A stretch of DNA of 64,000 nt from Glebionis coronaria (Eukaryota; Streptophyta; Magnoliopsida; Asterales; Asteraceae): positions 663,294,963-663,358,962 of the forward strand of contig CM046874.1 in assembly GCA_025667525.1 (NCBI GenBank), in the 5' to 3' direction. Positions 48,551-60,436 of this stretch are shown piece by piece. The translations under genes were made by a program, and so were the position numbers. Numbering within the stretch: position 1 is the stretch's first letter; each line of letters starts with the position of its first letter. Below the pieces are notes generated by a model. The model was not told the DNA's origin and did no database searches. It saw only the letters and a program-made list of their open reading frames with translations.

Positions 48551-50360
48551 GTATTTTGTGTGACTATATGCATCAAATAGTCACATGAAGGGTACGTTTG
48601 TGTGACTTTTTATGACATGTAGTCACACAAATCATGTTAATGGTACTGAGTTAGTCACATACAATTAACCAAAGAGTTACGAATAGTAGTAATAAGTGTG
48701 ACTGTATGCTTTGTCAAGTCAAACAAATTGTATTTTGTGTGACTATATGGATCCAACAGTCACATGAATTGTATGTTTGTGTGACCTTTTATGACATGTA
48801 GTCACGTAAATCATGTTAATAATACTGAGTTAGTCACATAAAATTAACCAAAGAGGTACCAATAGTAGAAATAAGTGTGACTGTATGCTTTGTCAAGTCA
48901 AGAAAATTGTATTTTGTGTGACTATATGGATCCAATAGTCACATAAATTGTATGTTTATGTGACATTTTATGATATGTAGTCACACAAATCATGTTAATG
49001 GTACTGAGTTAGTCACATAAAGTTAACAAAAGAGTGACCAATAGTAGTAATAAGTGTGACTGTATACTTTGTCAAGTCAAGCAAATTATATTTTGTGTGA
49101 CTATATGCATCTAATAGTCACATGAATTGTATGTTTGTGTGACTTTTTATGATATGTAGTCACAAAAATCATGTTAATGGTACTGAGTTAGTCACATACA
49201 TATAACCAAAGAGTTACCAATAGTAAAAATAAGTGTGACTGCATGCTTTGTCAAGTCAAGCAAATTGTATTTTGTGTGACTATATGCATCCAATAGTCAC
49301 ATAAATTGTATGTTTGTGTGACTTTTTATGATATGTAGTCACACAAATCATGCTAATGGTACTGAGTTAGTCACATACAGTTAACCAAAGAGTGACCAAT
49401 AGTGGTAATAAGTGTAACTGTATGCTTTGTCAAGTCAAGCAAATTGTATTTTGTGTGACTAGATGCATCCAATAGTCACATGAATTATATGTTTGTGTGA
49501 CTTTTTATGATATGTAGTCACACAAATCATGTTAATAGTACTGAGTTAGTCACATACAATTAACCAAAGAGTTACCAATAGTAGAAATAAATGTGACTGT
49601 ATGCTTTGTCAAGTCAAGCAAATTGTATTTTGTGTGACTATGCATCTAATAGTCACGTGAATTGTATGCTTGTGTGACTTTTTATGATATGTAGTCACAC
49701 AAATCATGCTAATGGTATTAGGTTAGTCACATACAGTTAACCAAAGAGTGACCAATAGTAGAAATAAGTGTGACTGTATGCTTTGTCAAGTCAAGAAAAT
49801 TGTATTTTGTGTGACTATATGCATCCTATAGTGAGATGAAGTGTATTTTTGTGTGACCTTTTATGATATGTAGTCACCCAAATCATGTTGATGGTAGTGA
49901 GTTAGTCACATACAAATGACCAAAGAGTTACGGGGCAATTCCATACTTACCCAAAATAAAACACAAATTTCATTTCCCCAAACATGCATCAAAATCATTA
50001 TACATCGTGTATTGTTCACTTGTAAATTGGGTAAATATGGACTTATTCCAAGAGTTACCAATAGTAGTAATAAGTGTGACTGTATGTTTTGTCAAGACAA
50101 GCAAATTGTATTTTGTGTGACTATATGCATCCAATAGTCACATGAATTGTATGTTTGTGTCTTTTTATGATTGTAGTCACACAAATCATGTTAATGGTAC
50201 TGGGTTAGTCACATACAATTAACCAAAGAGTTACCAATAGTAGAAATAAGTGTGAATGTATGCTTTGTCAAGTCAAGCAAATTGTATTTTGTGTGACTAT
50301 ATGCATCCAATAGTCACATGAATTGTATGTTTGTGTGACTTTTTATGATATGTAGTCAGA
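48551..50360 (+). repeat. about 180-bp tandem subterminal repeats of the CACTA element
   Basis: About ten tandem units of roughly 178-180 bp, each with GTATTTTGTGTGACTATATG, TAGTCACATGAATTGTATG, CTGAGTTAGTCACAT and TGTGACTGTATGCTTTGTCA. Each unit holds several GTGTGAC/GTCACAC motifs in both orientations. One unit is interrupted by a 118-bp MITE. Confidence 0.9.
49932..50049. mobile_element. 118-bp Mutator-type MITE
   Basis: It starts GGGGCAATTCCATACTTACC and ends, inverted, with GGGTAAATATGGACTTATTC plus C; the arms pair over about 21 bp with a few mismatches. It is flanked by the 9-bp duplication AAGAGTTAC (49923-49931 and 50050-50058), the size typical of Mutator-like elements. The uninterrupted site (AAAGAGTTACCAATAG) is visible in the neighbouring 180-bp repeats. 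Confidence 0.88.
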
Positions 50361-50618
50361 CATTGGAATGTGACTAACAATGTTAATAAGTGTGACTATG
50401 TTTCATCTTCTAGTCACCTTTCAGAATTCAATAAAAACAAAAAACAAAATTATGGAAATCAAATTTCAATTGCATTAATATATAAAATTGAATGTACATA
50501 AGCAAATCAACAATTGTATATTCTCAACTAACATACTTTTCACAAAGAGTCACACTTGTAAAGACTTTGAATCACTGTATTGTAAAGCCTTTTGGGCCTT
50601 GTTATTCCTAGCTTGTTT

Positions 50619-53292
50619 CTAAATATGATGAATAGTCGTAAATGTACTGCCTGCTAGAAAGTTCATCGAGCGCTTAGATGTTATCTTTGGTGCACTTTCA
50701 ACAATAGATTTTATGGTATTTGGTGGTGTTGTTTCCTGTAAGGAAACAAAATCCGTGTATTAAACATTGAACTAAATATGAAAAGCTATGTATATGTAGG
50801 ATGATAAATCAAGTGTATATACCTTTTGATCAAAAATAACCTTTTCCTTTGGCAATGCCACAAAACTACCTTCTACATCCTTAACAATTTTTAAACCATT
50901 ATTTCCGTCATCATGTATGAATGCTACATCTACTAGGGATTCATCAAGTGAAACTTTGTAGCAATTTTTTGGCAGTGGTTGGTTATGAATCATTACAGTG
51001 TCTCCATGCTTATACTTGTATACCGTACCGTTACCAATGATAATTGTCCTCGAGATGTTCCACAGTTTGCACCTGAATGTCTGAAGAAAATATGTTTACA
51101 TGAATTAATGAGAAATGAATTAAACAAGCAATTATATGAATAATGATGAAATACTTACAACTGGTAGTGATGGTGGAGACTGATTTACTTTTGATTTAGA
51201 AGGTGTACGCTTCTTTCGTAATGATGAAATAGGGACGTGTTGTTGTGACGAGGGAGACAGATTTTCTTGTGATCCGGAAGCTGGTGAAATATCTTCTTGA
51301 GATTGGGAATTTTGAAGTGGAGACTTCTTTTCTAACGATCTAGTCTTATTTATTGATCCCCTAGTTCAAACAGGTCCCCGCATATATACATGACATAGTA
51401 AATAAGTCAAGTATGTACAATTTAAAAACCAAACATGGTTTTTTAATAACTTACCTTGTTTGCAGTTGCAATTGCAGTGCCCAAATCCTTGTTCGTAGTT
51501 GCAGTTGCCTTAGACTTTGGAATTATCACACCCGTCTGAACTCCACCACCACTTATCGACGTCCTTTGCTCCTTATTAGGTATCGTATTTAATGTATTAG
51601 TTTCCAGTGGTAATACCTGAAATATATAAGTATGTTAATTGTTATTGGTATTACAGACTGAAAATCATCATATCAAAATTAGAAAACTAGTCTTACATTT
51701 GACTGATTTGGCGTTAACTCTTGTATATTAACCTCATGTGCAGACATAACTTTCAACATTTTATTAAGAACTGCATATGTTTGTGACATCTGGGTGGTTA
51801 ATTGAGTGACTGTAATCTCTTTTTCTTTACGCGCCTGTCTCTCCTTATCAAGTTCAGTTTCAAGCAATGCAATCCTTACATCAGTTCCATGTTTCCGTCT
51901 TGGAAGATCAAAGAAATTCGTACACGTAACTCTGCCTCCCACTCCTCTTGCATACCCTCCCTTTTCCTTCCCTAATACATGTGATAATGAATCAATACCA
52001 CTATCAACCGTCAAGGTTGCATCTCTCATATGTGCCTCTGCTTCCATCTACACACAAAAAATAATAAATAATTTATTATATGAATATAAACATAATATAC
52101 AAAAATTTGCAATAACACATACAATCTTAATGCCCACTTGGATTGTTTCATCATCTGTCTCTTTTCCATCTTTTCTGACCTTTCCGTTAAACCACAATAC
52201 CGGGAAGGGGGGGGGGGGTTCTTGATCTGGTTCAATTTCTTTTTATTTGATCTTCCAAACATAAAATACATATAGATGAAAAGTTAAACCAACATAGACA
52301 ACAGTTTTAGGATATTACACCAATATAACCTTACCATTTTCTCTTTTACATATGCATAACCACCACGTCCCATTGTATGCTGATAAAGAGACTTGGAACG
52401 CGCGCCAATTTATTTGCAGCTAATTTCACCTAACAAAAGAGATTACTAGATGAGAAGTTGCTAGTATGTGTTGTTTTTTATACTAATGGCAAAGCTTCTA
52501 ATATGAATGATGTATGTAACAGAGTGTGTTTGTCATACGGAATTTCCAAACAATGCATACATACGGTGTATAGAAATGTAAAACGAAATAGAAATTAACA
52601 ACCTTAAATTCTTCTGTGGTCGTGTGGTTTATAAAAGCAAACCACTGTTCAGCATTGACGATTTCTCTGTAAGTCTTTGGAACTTCATTTAGTTTTGCAG
52701 GTGTATCTAGGTTGGGAACTATGTGCTTTGCTGCCATTTTACTTCTGAAATTTCTTAGAAGTTCACCTAGCTTATTCATAACCAACTTTTTGAAGGACAC
52801 ATCAACTTCAAAGTATTGATGCACGTATTAACACAATGTTAAAGTAAATGCAGGAATAAGACTAATAGTTGGGTAAAAAACTTGTATTTTTATCGTGGTT
52901 TCAGCCTAAAGTTTTTCTCTTGCTTCCTCTTTCACATCTTTCCACGATAGAATCTTCAATCCTATATGCTCCCGAACCATGTCTCCTAAAAAACTGATAA
53001 ACAATGATCTGTTTGGCCCTGATATTCTATTCAGTGCATCAAAGTTTACATTTATCTTCATGACACCTGCTTTTCCATATTTTGTCCGAAACTTAGATAA
53101 CCTAGTTATACCCCTCCTATTTACAACCTTCTGTTTACTGATATCTTCATCCTCATCTGATTGATCACCATAATCCTCAGATTCATAATCTTCTGGATTA
53201 TGGTGATTTACATCATGATTATTAACCAAAGAACCATCAATTAAATCATCATCATTAACCATATTCTCTTGATCATCGTTTACAGTGTTCAT
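50619..53292 (-). pseudogene. CACTA TNP1-like accessory transposase gene (Transposase_24 type), several exons
   Basis: It starts with ATG at 53292 and an Asp/Glu/Asn-rich N terminus (NTVNDDQENMVNDDDL). A block with RISGPNRSLFISFLGDMVRE follows, meeting an in-frame TAG after REKL (about 52905) where Trp is usual. The next exon (52824-52600) includes KKLVMNKLGELLRNFR and NAEQWFAFINHTTTEEF. The next (about 52430-52335) gives ARSKSLYQHTMGRGGYAYVK with a stop upstream. Later parts hold GGYARGVGGRVTCTNFFDLP and a coiled coil (ALLETELDKERQARKEKE). The C-terminal exons read TFRCKLWNISRTIIIGNG and MIHNQPLPKNCYKVSLD, and end at 50619. This order fits TNP1/TNPA-type proteins of plant CACTA elements, which bind subterminal repeats. 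Exon limits are approximate. Confidence 0.75.
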
Positions 53293-53746
53293 GATTATTG
53301 ACCACAGACCGATGTGTACAAGAACAATAAGTGGAAATGGTATGAAACTAATGAAAAAATAATTGAGTTTGTATATTTTGTGATTTTTGAGAAAAATCAG
53401 GGTTTAGATGGAGACGGAGTTCGAAAATTATGGAAACTGCATATGCATTAACTTAGCATGGTAATTCAAATTATAATGAAAATTTTGGCTCCAAATACAA
53501 AAATTTAAAACAACTAAATATTTTGAACTACAAATTTTGCTCCAAAGCTTTCAGTTTCCTCCAAATTAAACATTCAAATTTAGTAAACTTTCCCTTTGAG
53601 TTTCCTGGTAAACATAAGGTTTGAACAAATAATACTAATTCAACCAGAAACCTTTAGTTTACACTGTATAAAAACTTGAACTAATATATTATAACAAAAT
53701 GGATATAACTGATAATGAATTGTACATGGACTTAAAATACTTATAT

Positions 53747-54103
53747 TAGGAATGAGCACGGTACCGGTACCGTACCGAACCGGTACCGAATTGATGGTAC
53801 CGAATTTTTCCCGAGCATAAAATAATGGTACCGGTACCGTACCGAACGGGATTCAGATATCGGTACCGGTACCGGTATCGGTACCGGTACCGGGAAATCG
53901 GGATTTTCCCGTTCTTTCGGGAATTTCCCGATTTGGTACCGGTCCCGTACCAAATTAGTGGTACCGAATTTTTTTTCACCTTATTTCGTGGTACCGGTAC
54001 CGTAACGAATGGGATTCGGGTACCGGGAATCGGTACGGTTCCGGTACGGTTCCGGTACGGTTCCGGTTCGGTTCCGGGATTCGGGTCCAAATGCTCATCC
54101 CTA
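53747..54103. mobile_element. hAT-type MITE, 357 bp, with GGTACC-rich interior
   Basis: Ends TAGGAATGAGCAC and, inverted, TAGGGATGAGCATT; exact 8-bp duplication ACTTATAT on both sides (53739-53746, 54104-54111). The interior is built from GGTACCGGTACCG-like and GGTTCCGGTACGG-like repeats in both orientations with GGGAATTTCCCG blocks. The TAGGGATGAGCA start and 8-bp duplication are characteristic of a plant hAT non-autonomous group. Open frames through it encode RYRYR and VPVP strings and are not proteins. Confidence 0.9.
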
Positions 54104-54111
54104 ACTTATAT

Positions 54112-55599
54112 TAACTAGTTAACAATCCCATATTGTTGATTACTGATAACTGATAATTGTTTCATAATGCTAGTAATGCATACAAATCTATTAAATTGTT
54201 GCAAACTGTAGGTTGAAAATACACCAGGTGCCCAGCAATAACAGACCAACAAAACACAAAAAATTTGTTCATATTAAACAGGGAGAACTAACATCATCGA
54301 ACCTTCCTTTTGCCTTTGTTGTTGCTCCCCTCTACAGCATTCCTTGACCGAACCTTCTTCTCAGCAATTTCTTTCCAAGTTTTTTATTGGCTAGGCCAAC
54401 AACGACATTTGGTCTTGGAGCTTTAGCTTGAGAAGATTGAGCTTTAATTTGGGAGTGTGCTTTGATCTGGGAGTGTGCTTTCGTCTTGGAGCATCAGTTT
54501 AAAACAGTGGAGGGCGAAAACAGGGAGTACTTGAAGAACTTCTTGGCAAACTACGAATCAGACTTGTATTGCTAAGGGTGGGCGAAATTTAGCACTTTCA
54601 AAAGTAGATGATGAAGTGTCTGATTCAATATGTATAACTTTTGCAAACATGTACATATTAATGTTAGTTATATATCGATGAAGGGAGTGTTTGGCAGTAT
54701 GTGTACCATGGTTGTGGATGACCTAATAACATTTGGATTTGGTTATGCATATGTTATAATATACCATGAGACCATATCCAGACACATTAACAAAACCTAT
54801 AACCTAGATTGAAACATAGACCATATAAACACATTAAGAAGGGTTAATCCTATAAATCGAATCACGTTAATTAAAAATGACATAGGTCCACATACATGCA
54901 TTAAATATTAGTGTAAACCCTAATACCATAACAAACTTACACTATTTGTATGAACCCTAATATTTAAATTAAACAATACTGATTGTTGCATTACATTTTT
55001 CCTGATGCTTCATGACGTTAATGATTGTGTAGATTGGTGAATATTATGTATGAGGTTTTTTTATCATTTATTGGATGAAGATTTAGGGTTCGTTCTTCCT
55101 GTGTGCAATGTGTGCTTGTGGAAATGATGGCGGTTACAAAATGGTTGCCGGATATTTTTTGTGTTTAATGAAAATGTAAATATAAATTTACTTAATAATA
55201 AAATTATAATTAACATTTAATTATTGAAAGTTAAAAATAATACGTAGTAACTAAATAAAAAAGCATATACGTTGTATTTGTCAAAATTAACTAACTTCAA
55301 AAAGTTTATAATTTTAAACATAAAATTAAAATATTACTTTAATTTTAAACATAAAATTAGCTAAATAACTTAAATATATTAGGTTATAATAATGTTTGAC
55401 AACCACGAGATAAATATCTTTTGGTTTTTTATGTGGGATTTAGTTGAGCTTTATATCGATTACCTTGAGTAATCAAAGTTTCATGCTTCGATTAGAATAT
55501 GATCGACTTTCTTGTGACAAACATTCGAAACCTAATTCATACCAAGGACAACGTCATCTAAAGCAAGTTTTATATGCATAAGGTCGATTTTGAATGGTC
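54112..55599. other. no intact gene; possible CACTA flank
   Basis: On the minus strand, 54300-54350 reads SRNAVEGSNNKGKRKVR before a stop, a basic tail that may belong to another exon of the CACTA element or a different protein; I could not place it. The rest is AT-rich and has no recognisable coding sequence. Confidence 0.35.
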
Positions 55600-56705
55600 G
55601 GTTTAATAAGGTTAGGGTGACAATATTATAGTTTGTTATTATGGGTTAGGGTTTATGGTTTAGGGTTGAGGTTTAGGGTTTAGGGATTAAGGTATAGGGT
55701 TGAGGGTTAATGTTTAGGATTTATGGTTTAGGTTTTATGTTTTAAGGTTTTGGATGTATGGTTTTATTATAGGGTTTATGGCTTAAGGTTTTGGAATTAT
55801 GGTTTATGTTTAGGGTATATGGTTTATGGTTTAAGGTTTAGGATTTATGGTTTAATTAGCTAGGGTTTGAGGTTTAACGGTTAATTAGGATTTAAGGTTT
55901 ATTGTTTAAGGTTAAATGGTTTAAGGTTTATGATTTAGTGTTTAGGATTCATTGGTTTAAGGTTTAAGGTTTTGGGTTTATGGTTTAAGGTTTAGGATTT
56001 ATGGTTTAATTAGCTACGGTTTGTGGTTTAAGGGTTAAATAGGATTTAAGGTTTATAGTTTAAGGTTAAATGGTTTAAGGTTTATGATTTAGTGTTTAGG
56101 GTTCATTGGTTTAAGATTTAAGTTTTAGGGTTTAGGGTTTAAGGTTTCGGGTTTAGGGTTTAGGGTTTAAGGTTTAGGATTTATAGTTTAATTAGCTAGG
56201 GTTTGTGGTTAAGGGTTAAATAGGATTTAACGTTTATAGTTTAAGGTTAAACGGTTTAAGTTTTATGATTTAGGGTTTAAGGTTCATTGGTTTAAGGTTT
56301 AGGTTTTAGGGTTTAAGGTTTAAGTTTTAGGGTTTATGGTTTATGGTTTAGGATTTATGGTTTAATTAGCTAGGGTTTGTGGTTTAAGGGTTAATTAGGA
56401 TTTAAGGTTTATAGTTTAAGGTTAAATGGTTTAAGGTTTATGATTTAGTGTTTAGGGTTCATTGGTTTAAGCTTAAAGGTTTAGGGTTTAGGTTTTAAGG
56501 TTTAGGGTTTAGGGTTTAAGGTTTAGGGTTTATGGTTTAAGGTTTAGGACTTATGGTTTAATTAGATATGGTTTGTGGTTTAAAGGTTAAATAGGATTTA
56601 ATGTTTATAGTTTAAGGCTAAATGGTTTAAGGTTTATGATTTAGTGTTTAGGGTTCATTGGTTTAAGGTTTAACGTTTAAGGTTTAAGGTTTATGGTTTA
56701 TGGTA
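55600..56705 (+). repeat. degenerate telomere-like array with higher-order period
   Basis: It is composed of TTTAGGG, TTTAAGG, TTTATGG and TTAGGTT variants of the plant telomere repeat. A marker phrase TTATGGTTTAATTAGCTAGG recurs near 55845, 55998, 56176, 56350 and 56549. Each copy is followed by GGTTAAATAGGATTTAAGG and GATTTAGTGTTTAGGGTTCA, giving a higher-order unit of about 155-198 bp. Confidence 0.85.
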
Positions 56706-58530
56706 TGCAGGAATATGATTTGTGCGAAATGTTTTCGAATATCGTGGCATATGTTAAGGGGAGCAAAACGGATTTTCTTATCAAAATGGATTTTCATGGT
56801 GACATATACTTACCCTCAACCCATTTATTTCACGACGATGAAGATGGTGGTGACATAAGGATGGTAGGATAGGTTAAGTCCAATGATTCTTCCAAAACCG
56901 GAGGAATCTTCCCAAGGATATTCCATAGCTAGAAATAGTAGTCCTTAGGAAAGATGGAGAAAGATTGTGAACGAAGCTGAATGTCGACCAAGTACTTAAG
57001 TTAGCGCTGGAACAATCACAACAAGGTACTAGTTATGACATATTGGTAAGCATTGAAGGGGTTGAAGAATGAAAAAGAATTGTAAGATAAAGGGTCTAAA
57101 GAAAGAAGCCCTCCTTACAACTTAGGCAGAAACCGGGTCAACTCATTAACTATTGAGATCATTTTAATGATACTCGATATTGAAGATAGACATCATGGAC
57201 CCAGTGATGCAATGCACAACCCATCCCATCTAACTCAGATATCTCTCAAAAGATATTTGTTTTAATCACACGGAGATCAACACGTTATCTATTGATTTAT
57301 TCACTCTGAGTAAATTGGTATTGAAAAGGTGGCACTCATCTCCAGCCTCCGATCACTAAAATCCAAAGTGCACGATCGAGTCTAGAGCCATTTGAGATCA
57401 TCAAATATATCATTAGGACACACTTCCATATTTCCTTGCTTCTTCACACACTGTGAAAAGTAAGAAAGATATTAAGAGTCCTACGCAAGATCTTCATGAT
57501 CTTGCATGAACATCCGAGTAATACGCAAGTATTTACAATGAAGATGGAAATCCTTCTTGAGCGAATATCAAAAAGCTCATGGTAGGTGACTTGTGCGATT
57601 CTTTACGAATCAAACTTGTGATAACTGGAAAGCAACAGTTGTTTAATTCTTAATTGAATTTAAACACGTTCCAGGCCTCTACGCAATATCACGGTGATCT
57701 TGCCAGAACACTTAGAGTGACAACTTAGTGTTCACAGTGATGAGTGGAAATCCTTCTAGTGTTAACCTCAAACAGCACTTGGTAGGTAACTTGCAAGATT
57801 CAATATGAATCAAGCTCGTTACAACTGGAAAGCAACGATGGTGCGATTCTTTAATGAATCAAACTTGTTCCAAGAATCGGAATTGACAGCTTCAATCATG
57901 CGGATAATTTTATCCAAGTGATTCACTCTTTACGTTCGCAGTCAGCTTTGGACGGTCGAGTAAAGAGAACGGGTTTACCAGCGAAATCTTGTCAAGGAGA
58001 TTTTTAATTAAATCTACCTGCCACAAGTACGATATTTAATATCGTCCAATGGTCTTCACCGACCAGAGGTAAAATGCTACCGAATTAAAATGAAATGTTC
58101 AAAGCCATTTCGTTCGTGTCTACTTATGTTACTACATTTGAAGACGGTGGCGTTGCGGAATCCGAGAAGAAGTCGTCCCCGCATGCTTCTACTTTATGCC
58201 CTTAATACTTCATCTAATTCAAGAAAGTCTAAAAGTCAAGTCTTCCGCTGTATCGAACTCTGAAGCTTTCAAGAATTACGAAGGTATAAGTATGTGGGAC
58301 ATGAAGTCACGAAGAGGCGAAGATCACAAGTGATGGATACACAAGATCAATGCAAAAGATTAATGCTCAAGATTGATACCTAAGATCACATCAACATGTT
58401 CACCCGAAAAGAAAAAGTAAAGAAAGACGAAGACTACGAGCTCAAGACAAGCATAGTATGCTAGGTCTATTTTATGATTGTAACTCGGGTAACGCCCTTG
58501 TTTGGAGTGACCTTCCTTAGGGGGATATTG
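56706..58530 (+). other. 3' non-coding part of a copia-like element, probable
   Basis: It lies upstream of a polypurine tract (about 58516-58528, TTAGGGGGATA) and an LTR start. A 54-codon frame at 56708 (MQEYDLCEMFSNIVAYVKG) is unrecognised. Two diverged tandem units of about 200 bp lie at roughly 57485-57675 and 57676-57880, sharing TACGCAA, TGGAAATCCTTCT, GGTAGGT-ACTTG and ACTGGAAAGCAAC. No protein domain is readable. Confidence 0.45.
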
Positions 58531-58925
58531 TTGAAAATACGTTTTACGTATTAGAAATGGTCGGTCACTCCAACAATAGATTAAGTGATAGCTCGTAGTC
58601 TAGTATTATTAATTTAAGTAAACAAGGTCATGCCTAGCCCATGGAATTTATGAGGCCGGCGGCCCATTGTGTAAGCCTAAGCCCATCACAAGGCTTGGGT
58701 ATATAAACCCTCTCCTTAGTTAGAGAGGGTGTGGTTCACATTATTTTACACATAGTGAAAAGGTGTTTTCTTTCACTTTCTCTCTCTAAAAGTGTGTGTG
58801 TTCTCACCATCTTTCTATCTCTACTCTCTCTCTCTAGATTAGACAAGATTTACAATATCCTACAATGTGATTACAGGTTAGATGGATCAAGAAACAATAG
58901 ATTACAACGATATTAGGATACATGC
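58531..58925 (+). repeat. copia-type LTR (right boundary uncertain)
   Basis: It starts TGTTGAAAATACGTTTTACG right after a purine tract, with a TATA box (GGGTATATAAACCC, about 58697) and a CT-rich segment (58765-58840) as expected near the transcript start. I could not fix the right end or find a second copy, so it may be the 3' LTR of a truncated element. Confidence 0.6.
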
Positions 58926-59136
58926 ACCGGTGGTAATCTCTTAGGTACCGTTTTTGAAACCATGTAGCGCTATATTACCGTTGTTGGACGTACCGTTGAA
59001 GGGTCTATTATCTAAAATTGGTTGTTTCTTACTTTATATAAACCAACTCCAGTTACATAATTGATTTACCTAATTTTTCAATTATTTACCTCGATTCCAT
59101 AACCCTAATTTTCTTCGACGATCACATTTAACAACA

Positions 59137-59664
59137 ATGGCTACCCTACAATTAATCTCTAAGCACAATCAAGTAGCGAATTTCGTTCAAAATGCTGATA
59201 ATCAAGGTTTTCATGAGATACTGGACTTCCTATTCAGAAGTCACATTGAATTCGCTTTGACTTTAAGTCATACTGTTACTGTTTTGTGGTTGAACAATTT
59301 TAGAGGAACTGTCTCTTCTATTATTCACCATGGAACACCTTGTATCAAAGTAAGGGTGCATCATATGAATGTTTATGTGATAGAAGTATTGTTGAGAGCA
59401 TCATTAAGAATGAATGATGCTGGTGGCATTAGTATGCTACCAGACCTAGAGATTCATGATAGCTTAGCAGCCATGGGGTATGAAAAGGGGCGAGAATCAC
59501 TTACATTTTTTTAAAGGATTGTTTTCTCCTCAATGGAGATTTTTTTTTCATTCAATCATTCATTGTTTTAGTCATAAAAATACCTCTTTTGATCAAATTT
59601 CTGCAACTAAATTGAATTTCACACACCAACACAAACTTCACACAACTGCTAAACTTAGTTCTTA
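59137..59664 (+). pseudogene. Asteraceae copia-associated ORF (fragment)
   Basis: It starts MATLQLISKHNQVANFVQ, followed by FHEILDFLFRSHIEFALTLS, NNFRGTV, ISMLPDLEIHDSLAAMGYEK and, after a frameshift in a T-run near 59508, FSPQWRFFFHSIIHCFS. This follows the pattern of a domain I recall from Asteraceae copia polyproteins: FADVHN..AF, I.DFLN...I.YALT, CLPN..IFEQL..MGYEK, FFSPQWKFLIHTILQCLS. In Tanacetum it is often annotated oddly, for example as 'xylulose kinase-1'. Its function is unknown to me. The domain is truncated after FDQISATKLNF. Confidence 0.6.
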
Positions 59665-60436
59665 ACAAATTGATAAAGCTTACAAATTAAACAAGGTTAT
59701 ACTAAGAATTTAAACTCGGAAATATAAAAGTTTACCGTTGAATTTTGAAGACAAAGTGAAACCCTGACTTTACTTTGAGGTTCAACTCTGGACCCCAAAC
59801 CATTATTATTTTTCACATTAATAAAACCTAACTTAAACATGTACGAAGAAGAACATGGAGCCGTCAATCTCGTAGCGCCAAAATCAGTATAACCGGAATC
59901 GCAGGCTCTAATTTACAAAATTAATTGGCGGGTTTATATCCCCTAATTTTTGGTGAGTTGCTGAGTCTGATAATTTACAAAATAGGTCTTTATGTTCACC
60001 TTTTAAACACGTGTCGAAAAATCTGACATGAACATACTAGGTGACAATTGAGTCATGTGCGGATTGACTTGTGATAAGCCACTCCCAAACACATACATTG
60101 TCTTATGATTCTTATAGTATAAATGGAGCGTTCATCCATGGATGTACAATTTATTTATGCATACCATAAATAACAAACAAATGAGTCGTAGTACATGTGA
60201 GCTTTCACATTTTCATGAAAATGAACTTCTGCAGTTCTGCACCTCTTTTGAAACATCTGGCCTAACGGACAAAGGCCAATCTGAGACCGACCCATAAAAA
60301 CTGGACAAGATCAAGTCTAGGCTGCCGTGAATCTTTTGACTAATCAATAAGTCAATTATACAGCAACTAATGAAGCAATTCTAACATGTATACTTTCCAT
60401 ATCAAAGATTACTAGAATACCAACATTGGCACCATC
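59665..60436. other. non-coding, includes probable 3' UTR of the minus-strand thioredoxin-fold gene
   Basis: No coding sequence is recognised. AATAAA-like signals on the minus strand (for example near 60150-60158) would suit polyadenylation of the gene ending at 60437. Confidence 0.4.

Larger units (their letters stand above)
48226..53746 (-). mobile_element. CACTA (En/Spm) transposon, right end not located
   Basis: The left terminus CACTAGTACAAAAAAATGG starts inside the copia gag after CTA, the possible 3-bp target duplication. Subterminal repeats extend to about 50400, and a TNP1-like gene follows on the minus strand. I could not find the matching terminus (complement of CACTAGTAC) to the right, so the stated end is only the point where the next inserted element starts. 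The element may extend to about 54.6 kb or be truncated. No TNP2/DDE transposase is readable. Confidence 0.75.

Noticed and set aside
53741..54118. Open frames rich in RYRYR and VPVP
   Set aside because: They are translations of the GGTACC-rich interior of a hAT MITE.
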